DNA of 43,126 nucleotides. Origin: Nocardia arthritidis NBRC 100137 (GTDB taxonomy: Bacteria > Actinomycetota > Actinomycetes > Mycobacteriales > Mycobacteriaceae). Below the pieces are notes generated by a model. The model had not been told where the DNA came from. It saw nothing but the letters and a program-made list of their open reading frames with translations, and made no database searches. The first letter of the stretch is position 1. Each line of letters starts with the position of its first letter. Shown piece after piece: positions 13,879-22,368 of this stretch. The stretch is taken from assembly GCF_001612765.1 (NCBI RefSeq), contig NZ_BDBB01000055.1, positions 1-43,126 on the forward strand, in the 5' to 3' direction. The position numbers and the translations under genes were made by a program.

Positions 13879-15696
13879 ATGACGGCGGATCGATTGATCG
13901 CGGGACGGTACCGGCTCACGGATCCGATCGGCACCGGCGCCATGGGTGTGGTCTGGCGCGCGACCGATGTCCGGTTGCAGCGCACCGTCGCGGTCAAACA
14001 GGTGTTGCTCGGTCCCGGACTGTCCGGGTCGGCGGCGCTGGAGGCGAAGCGCCGTGCCATGCGGGAGGGCCGGATCGCCGCCCGGCTGCACCATCCGAAC
14101 GCCATCACCGTGTTCGACGTGGCCGAGGAGGACGGCCAGCCCTGGTTGGTCATGGAGTACATGGACGCGCCGAGCTTGGCGACCAAACTTTCGGGCAATC
14201 GCACGCTGCCGCCGATCGAGGTCGCCGAGATCGGCGCGCAGGCGGCGAGCGCCCTGGCCGCCGCGCACGACGCGGGGATCATGCACCGGGACGTGAAGCC
14301 GGCGAACCTGCTGGTCGCCGACGACGGCACGGTCAAGATCACCGATTTCGGCATTTCCCGTGCGGTCGGCGACGTGACGGTCACGGCCACCGGCTTCCTC
14401 GCCGGGACGCCGGCGTATCTGTCGCCGGAGGTGGCGCGCGGCGAGGATCCGGAACCGGCTTCCGATGTCTTCGCCCTCGGCTCGACGCTGTACGCGGCGG
14501 TGCAGGGCACCCCGCCGTTCGGTGAGGGTGACAACCCGCTCGCCCTGCTGCACGCGGTCGCGCGGGCGGAGATCCCGCCGCCCGAGTCAGCGGGACCGCT
14601 GGGGCCGGTGCTGATGTACCTGCTCGCTCCGTCCGTCGCCGACCGCCCGACCATGCGGGAGGCGAAAGCGATCCTCGAAGCCGTTGCGGCGGGCCGGGAC
14701 CCGCAATTGCCCGTGCCGGTGACCAAGGTGATTCCCGTCCCCGCCGCGGCGACGACTGTCCTGCCCGACCAAGCCGCTGCCGTATGGCCGGAGCAGCCGG
14801 TCGACACCGGGGTCACCGATGTCGTGCCCTTCGCCGGGCCGAATCCGTCCGCGCCGCAATCGGTCACGCCACCGCCGAGGCGGCCCGGGCTTGCGGGGAC
14901 GTTGCCGGGCGTTCTGCGGGGCGGGCAGCGCCGCCGTCTGATCGCCGTGGAAGTCGCCGCGGTGGTCGGGGTGCTGATCCTGGTCGCCATCATCGCGACG
15001 CTGACCACCGTCGACGGCGAGGGTGGCGACGCACCGACGTCGTCGGCAGTGCCTCCGGCCGCCGGGGCGCCCGAGAACCCGCCGTCACAGGCCGAGGCGG
15101 CCGGACCGGAGCCGCGACAGGCCCCGGCGCAAGCTTCCGCCCAACCCCCGGCTCAGGAGTCCTCCTCTCCGGCACCCGCCCCCGTGCCCGGGCCCGGGCC
15201 CGCGAACACTTCCGTGGGAGCGCCCCCGCCCCCGCCCCCGCCCGCACCGGGAACCACCCCGCCCGCGCAGACGACGAACCCCGCACCGAGCACCACTCCG
15301 CCGCCCGGCAGCACACCCCAGCCCACCACGTCGGGCCCGGCCCCGACCACCACCGGCCCGACCGCCACCGCGACGACCGCCCCGTCCGGGCCGCCGACGC
15401 CCGACCGGATCGCCTCGTTCATCCAGGGCTATTACGGCATGCTGCCCACGAACGTGTCCGGCGCCTGGACACAGCTCGCCCCTGGATACCAGTCGAAGAC
15501 CGGCTACGACTCCTACGTGAACTTCTGGGGCTCCATCCGGTCGGTGCGCGTGGGCTCGGTCACGCAGAACGGTGCGAACCGGGCGGTGGTCGCGCTGACC
15601 TATACCCTGAAGAACGGCACGACGACCTCCGAGAACCGATGGATCGAGGTCGTCGGGGACAGCGCCAAGCTGCAAATCGCCGCGTCGGGTACCTAG
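13879..15696 (+). CDS. Membrane Ser/Thr protein kinase (Pkn family) with extracellular C-terminal domain
   Basis: The protein has 605 residues. The kinase domain spans about residues 10-270: Gly loop GTGAMG (18-23), Lys40, HRD (136-138), DFG (156-158) and APE-type SPE (182-184). A juxtamembrane linker follows, then one transmembrane helix at about 354-377, a Pro/Thr/Ala-rich extracellular stalk to about 510, and a ~95-residue C-terminal domain (GYYGMLPTNVSGAWTQL, FWGSIRSVRV, NRWIEVVGD) that resembles small NTF2-like or mce-associated sensor folds and is not a PASTA domain. The start ATG has AGGAGAGG upstream. It is a typical actinobacterial receptor kinase; ligand and targets are unknown. It is the first gene after metH and may be transcribed with the HAD gene. 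Confidence 0.92.
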   Translation: MTADRLIAGRYRLTDPIGTGAMGVVWRATDVRLQRTVAVKQVLLGPGLSGSAALEAKRRAMREGRIAARLHHPNAITVFDVAEEDGQPWLVMEYMDAPSLATKLSGNRTLPPIEVAEIGAQAASALAAAHDAGIMHRDVKPANLLVADDGTVKITDFGISRAVGDVTVTATGFLAGTPAYLSPEVARGEDPEPASDVFALGSTLYAAVQGTPPFGEGDNPLALLHAVARAEIPPPESAGPLGPVLMYLLAPSVADRPTMREAKAILEAVAAGRDPQLPVPVTKVIPVPAAATTVLPDQAAAVWPEQPVDTGVTDVVPFAGPNPSAPQSVTPPPRRPGLAGTLPGVLRGGQRRRLIAVEVAAVVGVLILVAIIATLTTVDGEGGDAPTSSAVPPAAGAPENPPSQAEAAGPEPRQAPAQASAQPPAQESSSPAPAPVPGPGPANTSVGAPPPPPPPAPGTTPPAQTTNPAPSTTPPPGSTPQPTTSGPAPTTTGPTATATTAPSGPPTPDRIASFIQGYYGMLPTNVSGAWTQLAPGYQSKTGYDSYVNFWGSIRSVRVGSVTQNGANRAVVALTYTLKNGTTTSENRWIEVVGDSAKLQIAASGT

Positions 15697-15964
15697 GCCG
15701 CTTCGCCTCCGCGGCTCGGCGCGGTGTGCGCGACTTCGGCGCCGTCTCGGCTTGCTCGGGCTCGGTGTGGAGGCGCGCGTGACAATGCGCTGCGGGCCTC
15801 CGCGTCCGCCTCACGCGGCACGATGGACGGACGCTGGGCGTATCGGCTCATGGCTGCCCAGGCTGAGCGGGCTTCGCCCGGCGGTACGGTTCGTGGGCCC
15901 ACTTCGCGGACGGTCCGCCGAGCTGTGCCCATGACAGGGACGAGATCTAGGAGAAGGACCGAAC

Positions 15965-16636
15965 GTGACAGTGCGACTGGCCGGAGTGCTCTGGGACATG
16001 GACGGCACGCTGCTGGACTCGGAGAAACTCTGGGACGTCGCGGTGCGTGAACTGGCGCGCGAGCACGGCCGCGAGATGACCGACGCGATCCGGCACGCGC
16101 TGATCGGGGCGTCGGGCCCGAACGCTCTGCGGATCATGTTCACCGGTCTGGGCATCGCGCCCACGCCCGACTCACTGCGGGCGGCGGGGGAGTTCCTGGA
16201 ACGGCGGGTGACCGAATTGATGACCGGCCCCATCCCGTGGCGGCCGGGTGCGAAGGACGCACTGGCCATGGTTCGCGCGGCGGGGCTGTCCAGCGCGCTC
16301 GTCACCAATACCAAGCGGTCGCTCACGGAATTCGGTCTCGACACCCTGGGGCGCGATTTCTTCGATGTCTCGGTCTGCGGCGACGAGGTGGCGCACGGCA
16401 AGCCGGAGCCGGATGTCTACCTGCGCGCCGCCGAACTGCTCGGACTCGATCCGGAACACTGTGTGGCGGTCGAGGACTCACCCACCGGTGCCCGTGCGGT
16501 GCAGGCCGCCGGCTGCGCGCTGGTGGTGGTCCCGTGCGAGATCCCGGTGCCGCACGCGCCGGGACGGGTGTTCCGGGATTCGCTGATCGGGCTGACCGTC
16601 GAGGATCTCGAACACGCTCTGCGCGTGCGCCGTTGA
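15965..16636 (+). CDS. HAD-superfamily phosphatase (beta-phosphoglucomutase-like)
   Basis: The protein has 223 residues. Motif I is DMDGTL (residues 11-16; nucleophile Asp11, general acid Asp13). Motif II is SALVTNTK, motif III the Lys in GKPEPDVY, and motif IV VEDSPTGARA. The helical cap lies between motifs I and II, as in subclass I HAD phosphatases. GTG 15965 is preceded by AGGAGAAGG, a strong ribosome binding site. Substrate cannot be assigned. It is 160 bases upstream of the oxygenase gene, so it may or may not belong to that cassette. Confidence 0.9.
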   Translation: MTVRLAGVLWDMDGTLLDSEKLWDVAVRELAREHGREMTDAIRHALIGASGPNALRIMFTGLGIAPTPDSLRAAGEFLERRVTELMTGPIPWRPGAKDALAMVRAAGLSSALVTNTKRSLTEFGLDTLGRDFFDVSVCGDEVAHGKPEPDVYLRAAELLGLDPEHCVAVEDSPTGARAVQAAGCALVVVPCEIPVPHAPGRVFRDSLIGLTVEDLEHALRVRR

Positions 16637-16795
16637 GCTGTTCGGGCGATCGCTCGACGCGCCGCTCCGGGCCGAGGTGAGACGAGAGTTACTGTGCCGC
16701 AACGCGAGTGCGCGCAGATAGCAGGTGTGACCGTGATCACCGGCAATCTCGCCGAATCCCGGGCGTGTCGGCGACGGCTCCACCAAAATGACGCC

Positions 16796-17659
16796 ATGGC
16801 AGCGTTGGGCGTACTCGACGAGATCGTGGATACCGCACGGTATCCCCTGGCGGATCCGGACGGGCCCGGGCTGCGGGAAGCGGTGCGGCGCGCCCGCGCC
16901 GAACTGGCCGACACCGGCTGCACCGTGCTGCGCGGGTTCGTGCGCCCGGAGCTCGCCGAAACCCTGCGGGCGCAGGGGGAGCTGATGGCCCCCCACGCGC
17001 ACTACGAGGTCGAGCGGGTCAACGCCTACAACATTCCCCTGGACGCCGAACTGCCGGAGAATCATCCGGGCCGGATCGTGCTGGAGCGGGGTAACGCCTT
17101 CGTGCCGCGTGACCGCATCCCCGCCGACGCGCTGATCCACCGGCTCTACACCGACGAGCTTTTCCAGCGGTTCGTCGCCGACTGCTTCGGCCTGGCCGAA
17201 TTGCACGAGTTCGCCGATCCGCTCGCCGGACTGTGCCTCAACGTCGTCGCGCCGGGTATGTCGCATCCCTGGCATTTCGACACGAACGAATTCACCGTCT
17301 CGATGCTGACCCGGCCCGCCGAGGACGGTGGCGTCTTCGAGTACTGCCCCGATATCCGCACACCCGAGGCGGAAAACCTCGACGACGTCCGCGCCGTGCT
17401 GACCGGCAACGGCGAGCGTTTCGTCCAGCGGCTCGAACTGCGCCCGGGCGACCTGCAGCTGTTCCAGGGCCGCTTCTCGTTGCACCGCGTCTCACCCGTG
17501 GGCGGTGCGCGCCAACGCCATTCGGCCATTTTCGCCTACACCGATCGTCCCGGAATGGTCGGCACGGTGGAACGTACCCGGCAGTTGTTCGGCCGCGTGC
17601 TACCCGACCACCTGGCCGCCGCGGCCGCTGCCGTGCGGGGCGATCGACTGCTCGACTGA
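16796..17659 (+). CDS. 2-oxoglutarate/Fe(II)-dependent oxygenase, related to amino-acid hydroxylases/halogenases (ArpA/BesD-like)
   Basis: The protein has 287 residues from ATG 16796; an open frame runs 34 codons further back but is not family-like. The metal site is visible: HPWHFDTNEF gives His160 and Asp162, and FSLHRVSP gives His230; Arg241 (RQRHSA) should bind 2-oxoglutarate. The surrounding text (GGVFEYCPDIR, LQLFQGRFSLHRV) resembles the family containing the amino-acid halogenase BesD and ArpA-type hydroxylases. The Asp in the HxD motif, where halogenases carry Gly, predicts hydroxylation, not chlorination. It is followed by a methyltransferase gene after 44 bases and a carnitine-type acyltransferase, which suggests it hydroxylates the common substrate. 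Substrate is inference only. Confidence 0.85.
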   Translation: MAALGVLDEIVDTARYPLADPDGPGLREAVRRARAELADTGCTVLRGFVRPELAETLRAQGELMAPHAHYEVERVNAYNIPLDAELPENHPGRIVLERGNAFVPRDRIPADALIHRLYTDELFQRFVADCFGLAELHEFADPLAGLCLNVVAPGMSHPWHFDTNEFTVSMLTRPAEDGGVFEYCPDIRTPEAENLDDVRAVLTGNGERFVQRLELRPGDLQLFQGRFSLHRVSPVGGARQRHSAIFAYTDRPGMVGTVERTRQLFGRVLPDHLAAAAAAVRGDRLLD

Positions 17660-17703
17660 GCCGAACGGCTCGACTGACCGAGCTCGACCCGAGAGGACCG
17701 ACA

Positions 17704-18540
17704 GTGCCAGTGCCGTTACACACGACCGGGAAAGCGTCTTTCGACGACATCTACGACCGCCCCGATCCGCGCGCGTACTACGCGCGTATGTCCGATCTGG
17801 ACTACCGCATTCCGGAACTGGCGAAACCGTTCTTCCAGCAGCAGATTCGGGAATTCCGCGCCTCCGCGCGGGTCGCCGCGCCGACCGTGCTCGACATCGG
17901 CTGCTCCTACGGAGTGAACGCCGCGCTGTTGCGTTTCGACACGACGATCGGCGAGCTGGCCGAGCACTATGCCGTGACCGACATCGATCGGGCCGGTCTG
18001 ATCCGGCGCGACCTGGCCCGCGTCGCGGCCCGGGCCGAGGCGGACGACGTGCGCTTCCTCGGCATGGACGCCTCCCGCCCCGCCCTCGACTACGCGCGGG
18101 AGGCCGGGCTCCTGCACGACGTGGTGCACGCCGACCTGGAGTCCGGCGAACCGACCGACGAACAGCGCGCCCTGCTGGCGACCGCCGATCTGGTCGTCTC
18201 CACCGGCTGTATCGGCTACGTCACCGAGAAGACCTTGACTCGCGTGGCCACCGCGCACCCGCGCAGGCGGCCGTGGATGGCACACTTCGTATTGCGCATG
18301 TTCGACTTCGCACCGATCGAGGCGGAACTCGCCGCGCTCGGCTACCGGACCGAGCAGGCGCCGGGGTTGTACGAGCAACGCAGGTTCGCCTTACCGGCCG
18401 AGCAGGCGCAGGTGCTGAACACCCTGTCCGCCAACGGAATCGACACGACCGGCCGGGAAGACCAGGGATGGTTGTATGCCAACCTGTACGTGTCCAGGCC
18501 GCTGCCGAAACATCACGCCGACACCGAGGACTCGCATTGA
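17704..18540 (+). CDS. Class I SAM-dependent methyltransferase
   Basis: The protein has 278 residues from GTG 17704 (GAGAGG 8 bases upstream). Motif I is VLDIGCSYGVNA (62-73), with an acidic motif II region at VTDIDRAGL. The N-terminal block DLDYRIPELAKPFFQQ belongs to a group of uncharacterised actinobacterial methyltransferases. No DNA- or RNA-binding extension is present, so a small-molecule acceptor is likely. The gene sits between the oxygenase and a carnitine-type acyltransferase, and its stop overlaps the next start (TTGA), so all three are probably one operon. N-methylation to a betaine would make a carnitine-like acceptor, but this is inference. Confidence 0.85.
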   Translation: MPVPLHTTGKASFDDIYDRPDPRAYYARMSDLDYRIPELAKPFFQQQIREFRASARVAAPTVLDIGCSYGVNAALLRFDTTIGELAEHYAVTDIDRAGLIRRDLARVAARAEADDVRFLGMDASRPALDYAREAGLLHDVVHADLESGEPTDEQRALLATADLVVSTGCIGYVTEKTLTRVATAHPRRRPWMAHFVLRMFDFAPIEAELAALGYRTEQAPGLYEQRRFALPAEQAQVLNTLSANGIDTTGREDQGWLYANLYVSRPLPKHHADTEDSH

Positions 18541-20351
18541 CCGAACGCACCTTCGCCGCCGACGACCACCTACCCCGGGTGCCCCTGCCGACGCTGGAGG
18601 ACAGCTGTGGGCGGTTCCTGCAGTGGTGCGAGCCACTGCTGACCGCCGACGAACTCGCCGCCACCCGGGCGGCGGTCGACGACCTGCTGCGACCCGACGG
18701 TCCGGGGCGTACGCTGCACGCGGCGCTCGCGGAGTACGACGCGACGCCCGGTGTCGGCAGCTGGCTGGACCTGTTCTGGCCGTCGCGGTACCTGGGCAGG
18801 CGGGACCGGATCGCCCTGAACGCGAACTTCTTCTTCCTGTTCCGGGACGACACCGCCCTGGCCGCCTCTACCGCCGCCACCCAGGTGGACCGCGCGGCGG
18901 GCATCATCTCCGCCGCCGTGGACTACAAGCTGGCGCTGGACCAGGAGAGCGTCCCGCCGGTGACCCAGCGCGGACAGCAGCTGTCCATGTGGCAGAACAA
19001 GTACCTGTTCTCCGAGACCAGGATCCCCGGTGTGGAGCAGGACACGGTGCGGGTCCCCTACAGCCATGAATGGCCGGGTCCCTCGCAGGCCCGGCACATC
19101 GTGGTGTTCTTCCACGGCAGCCCGTTCCGGATGGACGTGATCGGCCCGGACGGAGCGCCGTACTCGCCGGAGGATCTCGCCGACGGGCTGCGCGCGGTGC
19201 TGAAGGCGGGCGCCCGCCCGGCCCGCACCGACACTGCCGTCGGGCAGCTCACCACCAAGGCCCGCGCGGAGTGGGCGCAGAGCAGGCAGCGGCTGCTGGC
19301 CGAACCGGCGAACGCCACGGCGCTGGACACCATCGAGACCGCGCTGTTCGCCGTCTGCCTCGAGGATTTCGCTCCGCGCGACGAACTGCACGCCTGCGAC
19401 GAGCTGCTGCACGGCGACAGTGCGAACCGGTGGTTCGACAAATCGGTGTCCTTCATCGTCTTCGAAGACGGCCAGGCGGGCATCAATGTCGAACACTGTG
19501 GACTCGACGGCACCACGATCCTCTCGTTCGTGGACGCCCTGCTGGAGACCCCGGTGCAGGAACACGCCACGCGCTCCGGCGCGCAGGCGCAGGGTCTGCC
19601 CGCGGTGGAGCCGATCGAGTTCGTGCTGGACGAGGCGCAGCGCGGCGATATCGCGGCGGCGGGCGCCGCCTTCGCCCGTTACGCCGCGGAGAACGCCACC
19701 CAGACGTTGTCGTTCCCGGACTTCGGCACCACCGCGGCGAAGGCGTTGGGCATCTCACCGGACGCGTTCGCGCAACTGAGCTACCAGCTGGCCCATCGGC
19801 GCAGCAAGGGGCTCACCGGCGCCACCTACGAGTCCATCGCGACCAGGCAGTACCGCAACGGCCGCACCGAGGCCATGCGGGTGGTCACCCCGGAGATGAT
19901 CGTCTTCGTGGACACGATGCAGGACCCGGACGCGGGCGCCGAGGCCCGGCTCGCCGCGGCGCGGACGGCGGCGGCCGCGCACGTGGAACGGGCCAAGCAG
20001 TGCCAGACCGGGGCCGCCCCCGAGCAGCACCTGTGGGAGCTGCAGTGGATCCAGCGCCGTCGCGGCGCGGAGCTGGGTGTCACCGATCCGATCCCGCTCT
20101 ACGACAGCCCCGGCTGGACGATCATGCGCGACGACTACCTGAGCACCAGCTCGGCGCCGTCGGTCAACATCCGCTACTTCGGTTTCGGCTCCACCAGCTC
20201 CCGGTGCATCGGCATCGCCTACGTCCTGCTGCCGGACCGCTGGAATCTGTACCTGGCCACCCCGAAGCCGGTCGCCGACCAGATGTACGCCTTCGCCGAC
20301 CACCTCCGCACGGCGGTCGCCGATCTGCAGGCGTTGCTCGCCGCGAACTAG
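18537..20351 (+). CDS. Choline/carnitine-type O-acyltransferase
   Basis: The protein has 604 residues from TTG 18537, which overlaps the methyltransferase stop by four bases (CGAGGA upstream). It matches the choline/carnitine acyltransferase family: N-terminal HLPRVPLPTLEDS, WLDLFWPSRYLGRRD.IALNANFFF, NRWFDKSVSFIVFEDG, and the catalytic histidine motif VEHCGLDG (His320). The C-terminal STSSAPSVNIRYFGFG block corresponds to the STS motif that helps bind substrate and CoA. These enzymes move acyl groups between CoA and the hydroxyl of carnitine or choline. They are common in eukaryotes and scattered in bacteria. Clustering with a hydroxylase and a methyltransferase suggests the acceptor is made locally. 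Length is normal. Confidence 0.9.
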   Translation: MTERTFAADDHLPRVPLPTLEDSCGRFLQWCEPLLTADELAATRAAVDDLLRPDGPGRTLHAALAEYDATPGVGSWLDLFWPSRYLGRRDRIALNANFFFLFRDDTALAASTAATQVDRAAGIISAAVDYKLALDQESVPPVTQRGQQLSMWQNKYLFSETRIPGVEQDTVRVPYSHEWPGPSQARHIVVFFHGSPFRMDVIGPDGAPYSPEDLADGLRAVLKAGARPARTDTAVGQLTTKARAEWAQSRQRLLAEPANATALDTIETALFAVCLEDFAPRDELHACDELLHGDSANRWFDKSVSFIVFEDGQAGINVEHCGLDGTTILSFVDALLETPVQEHATRSGAQAQGLPAVEPIEFVLDEAQRGDIAAAGAAFARYAAENATQTLSFPDFGTTAAKALGISPDAFAQLSYQLAHRRSKGLTGATYESIATRQYRNGRTEAMRVVTPEMIVFVDTMQDPDAGAEARLAAARTAAAAHVERAKQCQTGAAPEQHLWELQWIQRRRGAELGVTDPIPLYDSPGWTIMRDDYLSTSSAPSVNIRYFGFGSTSSRCIGIAYVLLPDRWNLYLATPKPVADQMYAFADHLRTAVADLQALLAAN

Positions 20352-20358
20352 GCGCCCT

Positions 20359-20404
20359 CCGCCCGGTTCCTCCGCACCCCACCCGGGGCGAAGGAGCCGG
20401 GCGG
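20359..20404 (+). terminator. Hairpin terminator after the acyltransferase gene
   Basis: A 17-base stem (20359-20375 with 20388-20404) with one G-U pair and one mismatch and a 12-base loop begins eight bases after the stop. No T-run follows, as usual in actinobacteria. Confidence 0.7.
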
Positions 20405-20471
20405 GGGCTGTTCGCGGCCATCGTGGGCCGGAGCAGCGGGCCCGCATCCGGGTCTGAAACAATGGCTCATC

Positions 20472-20735
20472 GTGAAGAACTTCGAATCCCTGTTCGCCGA
20501 GCTGCAGGATCGTGCGGTCAACCGCCCCGAGGGGTCCGGAACCGTTGCCGCGCTGGACGCCGGCGTGCATACCCAGGGTAAGAAGGTGCTCGAGGAGGCC
20601 GGTGAGGTGTGGCTGGCTGCCGAACACGAGAGCGACGAGTCGCTCGCCGAGGAGATCTCCCAGCTGCTGTATTGGGTGCAGGTGCTGATGGTGGGCCGCG
20701 GGCTGAAGCTCGAGGACGTGTACCGACATCTGTGA
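20472..20735 (+). CDS. hisE: Phosphoribosyl-ATP pyrophosphatase HisE
   Basis: The protein has 87 residues, start GTG 20472. It hydrolyses phosphoribosyl-ATP to phosphoribosyl-AMP, step 2 of histidine synthesis. The sequence carries the MazG-like metal-binding helices: GKKVLEEAGEVWLAA and the EISQLLYWVQVLM helix, as in stand-alone actinobacterial HisE. It is 44 bases upstream of hisG and forms with it the split hisE-hisG operon known from mycobacteria, separate from the main his cluster. No clear ribosome binding site precedes the GTG. Confidence 0.97.
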   Translation: MKNFESLFAELQDRAVNRPEGSGTVAALDAGVHTQGKKVLEEAGEVWLAAEHESDESLAEEISQLLYWVQVLMVGRGLKLEDVYRHL

Positions 20736-20779
20736 CGGCCGTCCGACACCCCGTTTCTCCTCCCGAAAGGACTCCTCCC

Positions 20780-21631
20780 ATGCTGCGCGTCGCAGTTCCC
20801 AACAAAGGCGCCCTGTCCGAATCCGCGGTCTCGATCCTCGCGGAAGCGGGCTACCGCAAGCGCACCGATTCGCGTGATCTGACCGTTCTCGACCCGGCCA
20901 ACCAGGTCGAGTTCTTCTTCCTGCGGCCGAAGGACATCGCCATCTATGTCGGCTCCGGGGAACTCGATCTCGGGATCACCGGCCGTGACCTCGCCCTGGA
21001 TTCCGGCGCGCCGGTGCAGGAACGACTCGCCCTCGGGTTCGGCCGCTCCACCTTCCGCTACGCCGCGCCCGCCGGGCGGGAGTGGAAGGTCGAGGACCTC
21101 TACGACAAGCGGATCGCCACCTCCTACCCGAACCTGGTGCTGAGCGATCTGCGCCGCCGGGGCATCGAGGCCGAGGTGATCCGCCTCGACGGCGCGGTGG
21201 AGATCTCCATTCAGCTCGGCGTCGCCGACGCGATCGCCGATGTCGTCGGCTCGGGGCGCACGCTGCGCCAGCACAATCTGGTGGCCTTCGGTGAATCGCT
21301 GTGTGATTCGGAGGGTGTGCTGGTCGAACGCAAGGACGCCGACCAGGGCGACCGGGCGCGCAACCAACTCGTCGCCCGAATCCAGGGCGTGGTCTTCGCC
21401 CAGCAGTACGTGATGCTGGACTACGACTGCCCGAAGGAACTGCTCGACGAGGCGTTCGTCATCACCCCCGGGTTGGAGTCGCCCACCGTCGCGCCGCTGG
21501 CCGATACCGGCTGGATGGCCGTGCGTGCGCTCGTTCCGCGCAAACAGAGCAACGAACTGATGGACCAGCTGGCCGATCTGGGCGCGAAAGCCATCCTGGC
21601 CACCGACATTCGCTCCTGCCGCGCATTCTGA
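20780..21631 (+). CDS. hisG: ATP phosphoribosyltransferase HisG (long form)
   Basis: The protein has 283 residues from ATG 20780 with GAAAGGA upstream; an open frame extends further back across hisE but is a shadow. It catalyses the first and feedback-controlled step of histidine synthesis. Visible blocks are LRVAVPNKGALSESAV, ELDLGITGRDL, the PRPP-binding GAVEISIQLGVADAI.D and the C-terminal ACT-like regulatory region (PTVAPLADTGWMAVRALVP), which marks the long form that needs no HisZ. A terminator hairpin follows 25 bases after the stop. Confidence 0.98.
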   Translation: MLRVAVPNKGALSESAVSILAEAGYRKRTDSRDLTVLDPANQVEFFFLRPKDIAIYVGSGELDLGITGRDLALDSGAPVQERLALGFGRSTFRYAAPAGREWKVEDLYDKRIATSYPNLVLSDLRRRGIEAEVIRLDGAVEISIQLGVADAIADVVGSGRTLRQHNLVAFGESLCDSEGVLVERKDADQGDRARNQLVARIQGVVFAQQYVMLDYDCPKELLDEAFVITPGLESPTVAPLADTGWMAVRALVPRKQSNELMDQLADLGAKAILATDIRSCRAF

Positions 21632-21655
21632 ACCGGATTGGTCCGATACGCCTGA

Positions 21656-21674
21656 TGCGCTCAGGCTGAGCGCA
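21656..21674 (+). terminator. Hairpin terminator after hisG
   Basis: TGCGCTCA-GGC-TGAGCGCA is a perfect 8-base stem with a 3-base loop, 25 bases past the hisG stop. An overlapping shorter hairpin, GCCTGA-TGCGC-TCAGGC (21650-21666), could form instead. Confidence 0.65.
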
Positions 21675-21742
21675 ATCGGTGTGCGCTGTGACCGCGTGTT
21701 GCTACCGTGCGGCCTCTCGATGAGGAAACGCAAGGAGTCCCC

Positions 21743-22312
21743 GTGTCACAGTCGCCACCCGAGGAGCAGTCGGGCGGCACCTTCACCTGGAACGAGGATC
21801 GGCCGGCGGCCATCGCCGGCGGTGCTGATCGCGCTGGTCCTGCTCGGCGTGATTCCGGATCGGTTGGTGCCGTTCGGGCGCGATCGCGGAGGAGCATGCA
21901 GATCGCCACGATCGTCAAGACCACGCGGAACGCGTTGATCGGCGTCGTCGCAATCGCCCTGACCGTGTACTTCACGCTGCGCGTCGAGCGCGTGCCCGGT
22001 ACGACCCTCGGGGCGCCAGTTCTGGGAGCGGTTCCCGAAGTTCGTCCTCGGCTTCATCGCCGCCTCGATCATCGGCACGCTGTACCTGCAATCGGCGGGC
22101 AAGAAGTCGGGCGCGGCGCACATCGCGATCGTCAACGATCTGCGCACCTGGTTCCTGATCTTCGCGTTCGTCTCCATCGGCTTGGAGTTCCGCTGCGCGG
22201 GCTGCGCGAAGCGGGCCGGCGGCCGGTCGTGGTGTTCGGATCGGCGGCGGTCGTGAATCTCGCGGTGGGGCTGGTGCTTTCGGTGCTGTTGTTCCATGAC
22301 TTCACCGCCTGA
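21743..22312 (+). pseudogene. Broken YeiH/UPF0324-type membrane transporter gene (putative sulfate exporter family)
   Basis: A good start (GTG 21743 with AAGGAG upstream) opens a frame that soon loses sense. Coherent membrane-protein text then jumps between frames: AVLIALVLLGVIPDRLV, IVKTTRNALIGVVAIALTVY, FWERFPKFVLGFIAASIIG, TWFLIFAFVSIGLEFR and VVVFGSAAVVNLAVGLVLS. The last three blocks match the C-terminal half of the YeiH family. At least three frameshifts are needed, and the total of about 190 codons is roughly half of the family's usual length, so internal parts are deleted. This is a pseudogene and not a sequencing slip. It lies between hisG and the convergent RecB-like gene. Confidence 0.75.
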
Positions 22313-22368
22313 GGCGACTCGCAGCCGATTCGAGCCGCCCGCCGTGTGCCCGGCTCCGGGCCGCGGGA

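Noticed and set aside
15023..15520. Pro/Arg-rich frames inside the kinase stalk region
   Set aside because: They are alternate readings of the repetitive Pro/Thr/Ala-rich stalk of the kinase and have no start signals.
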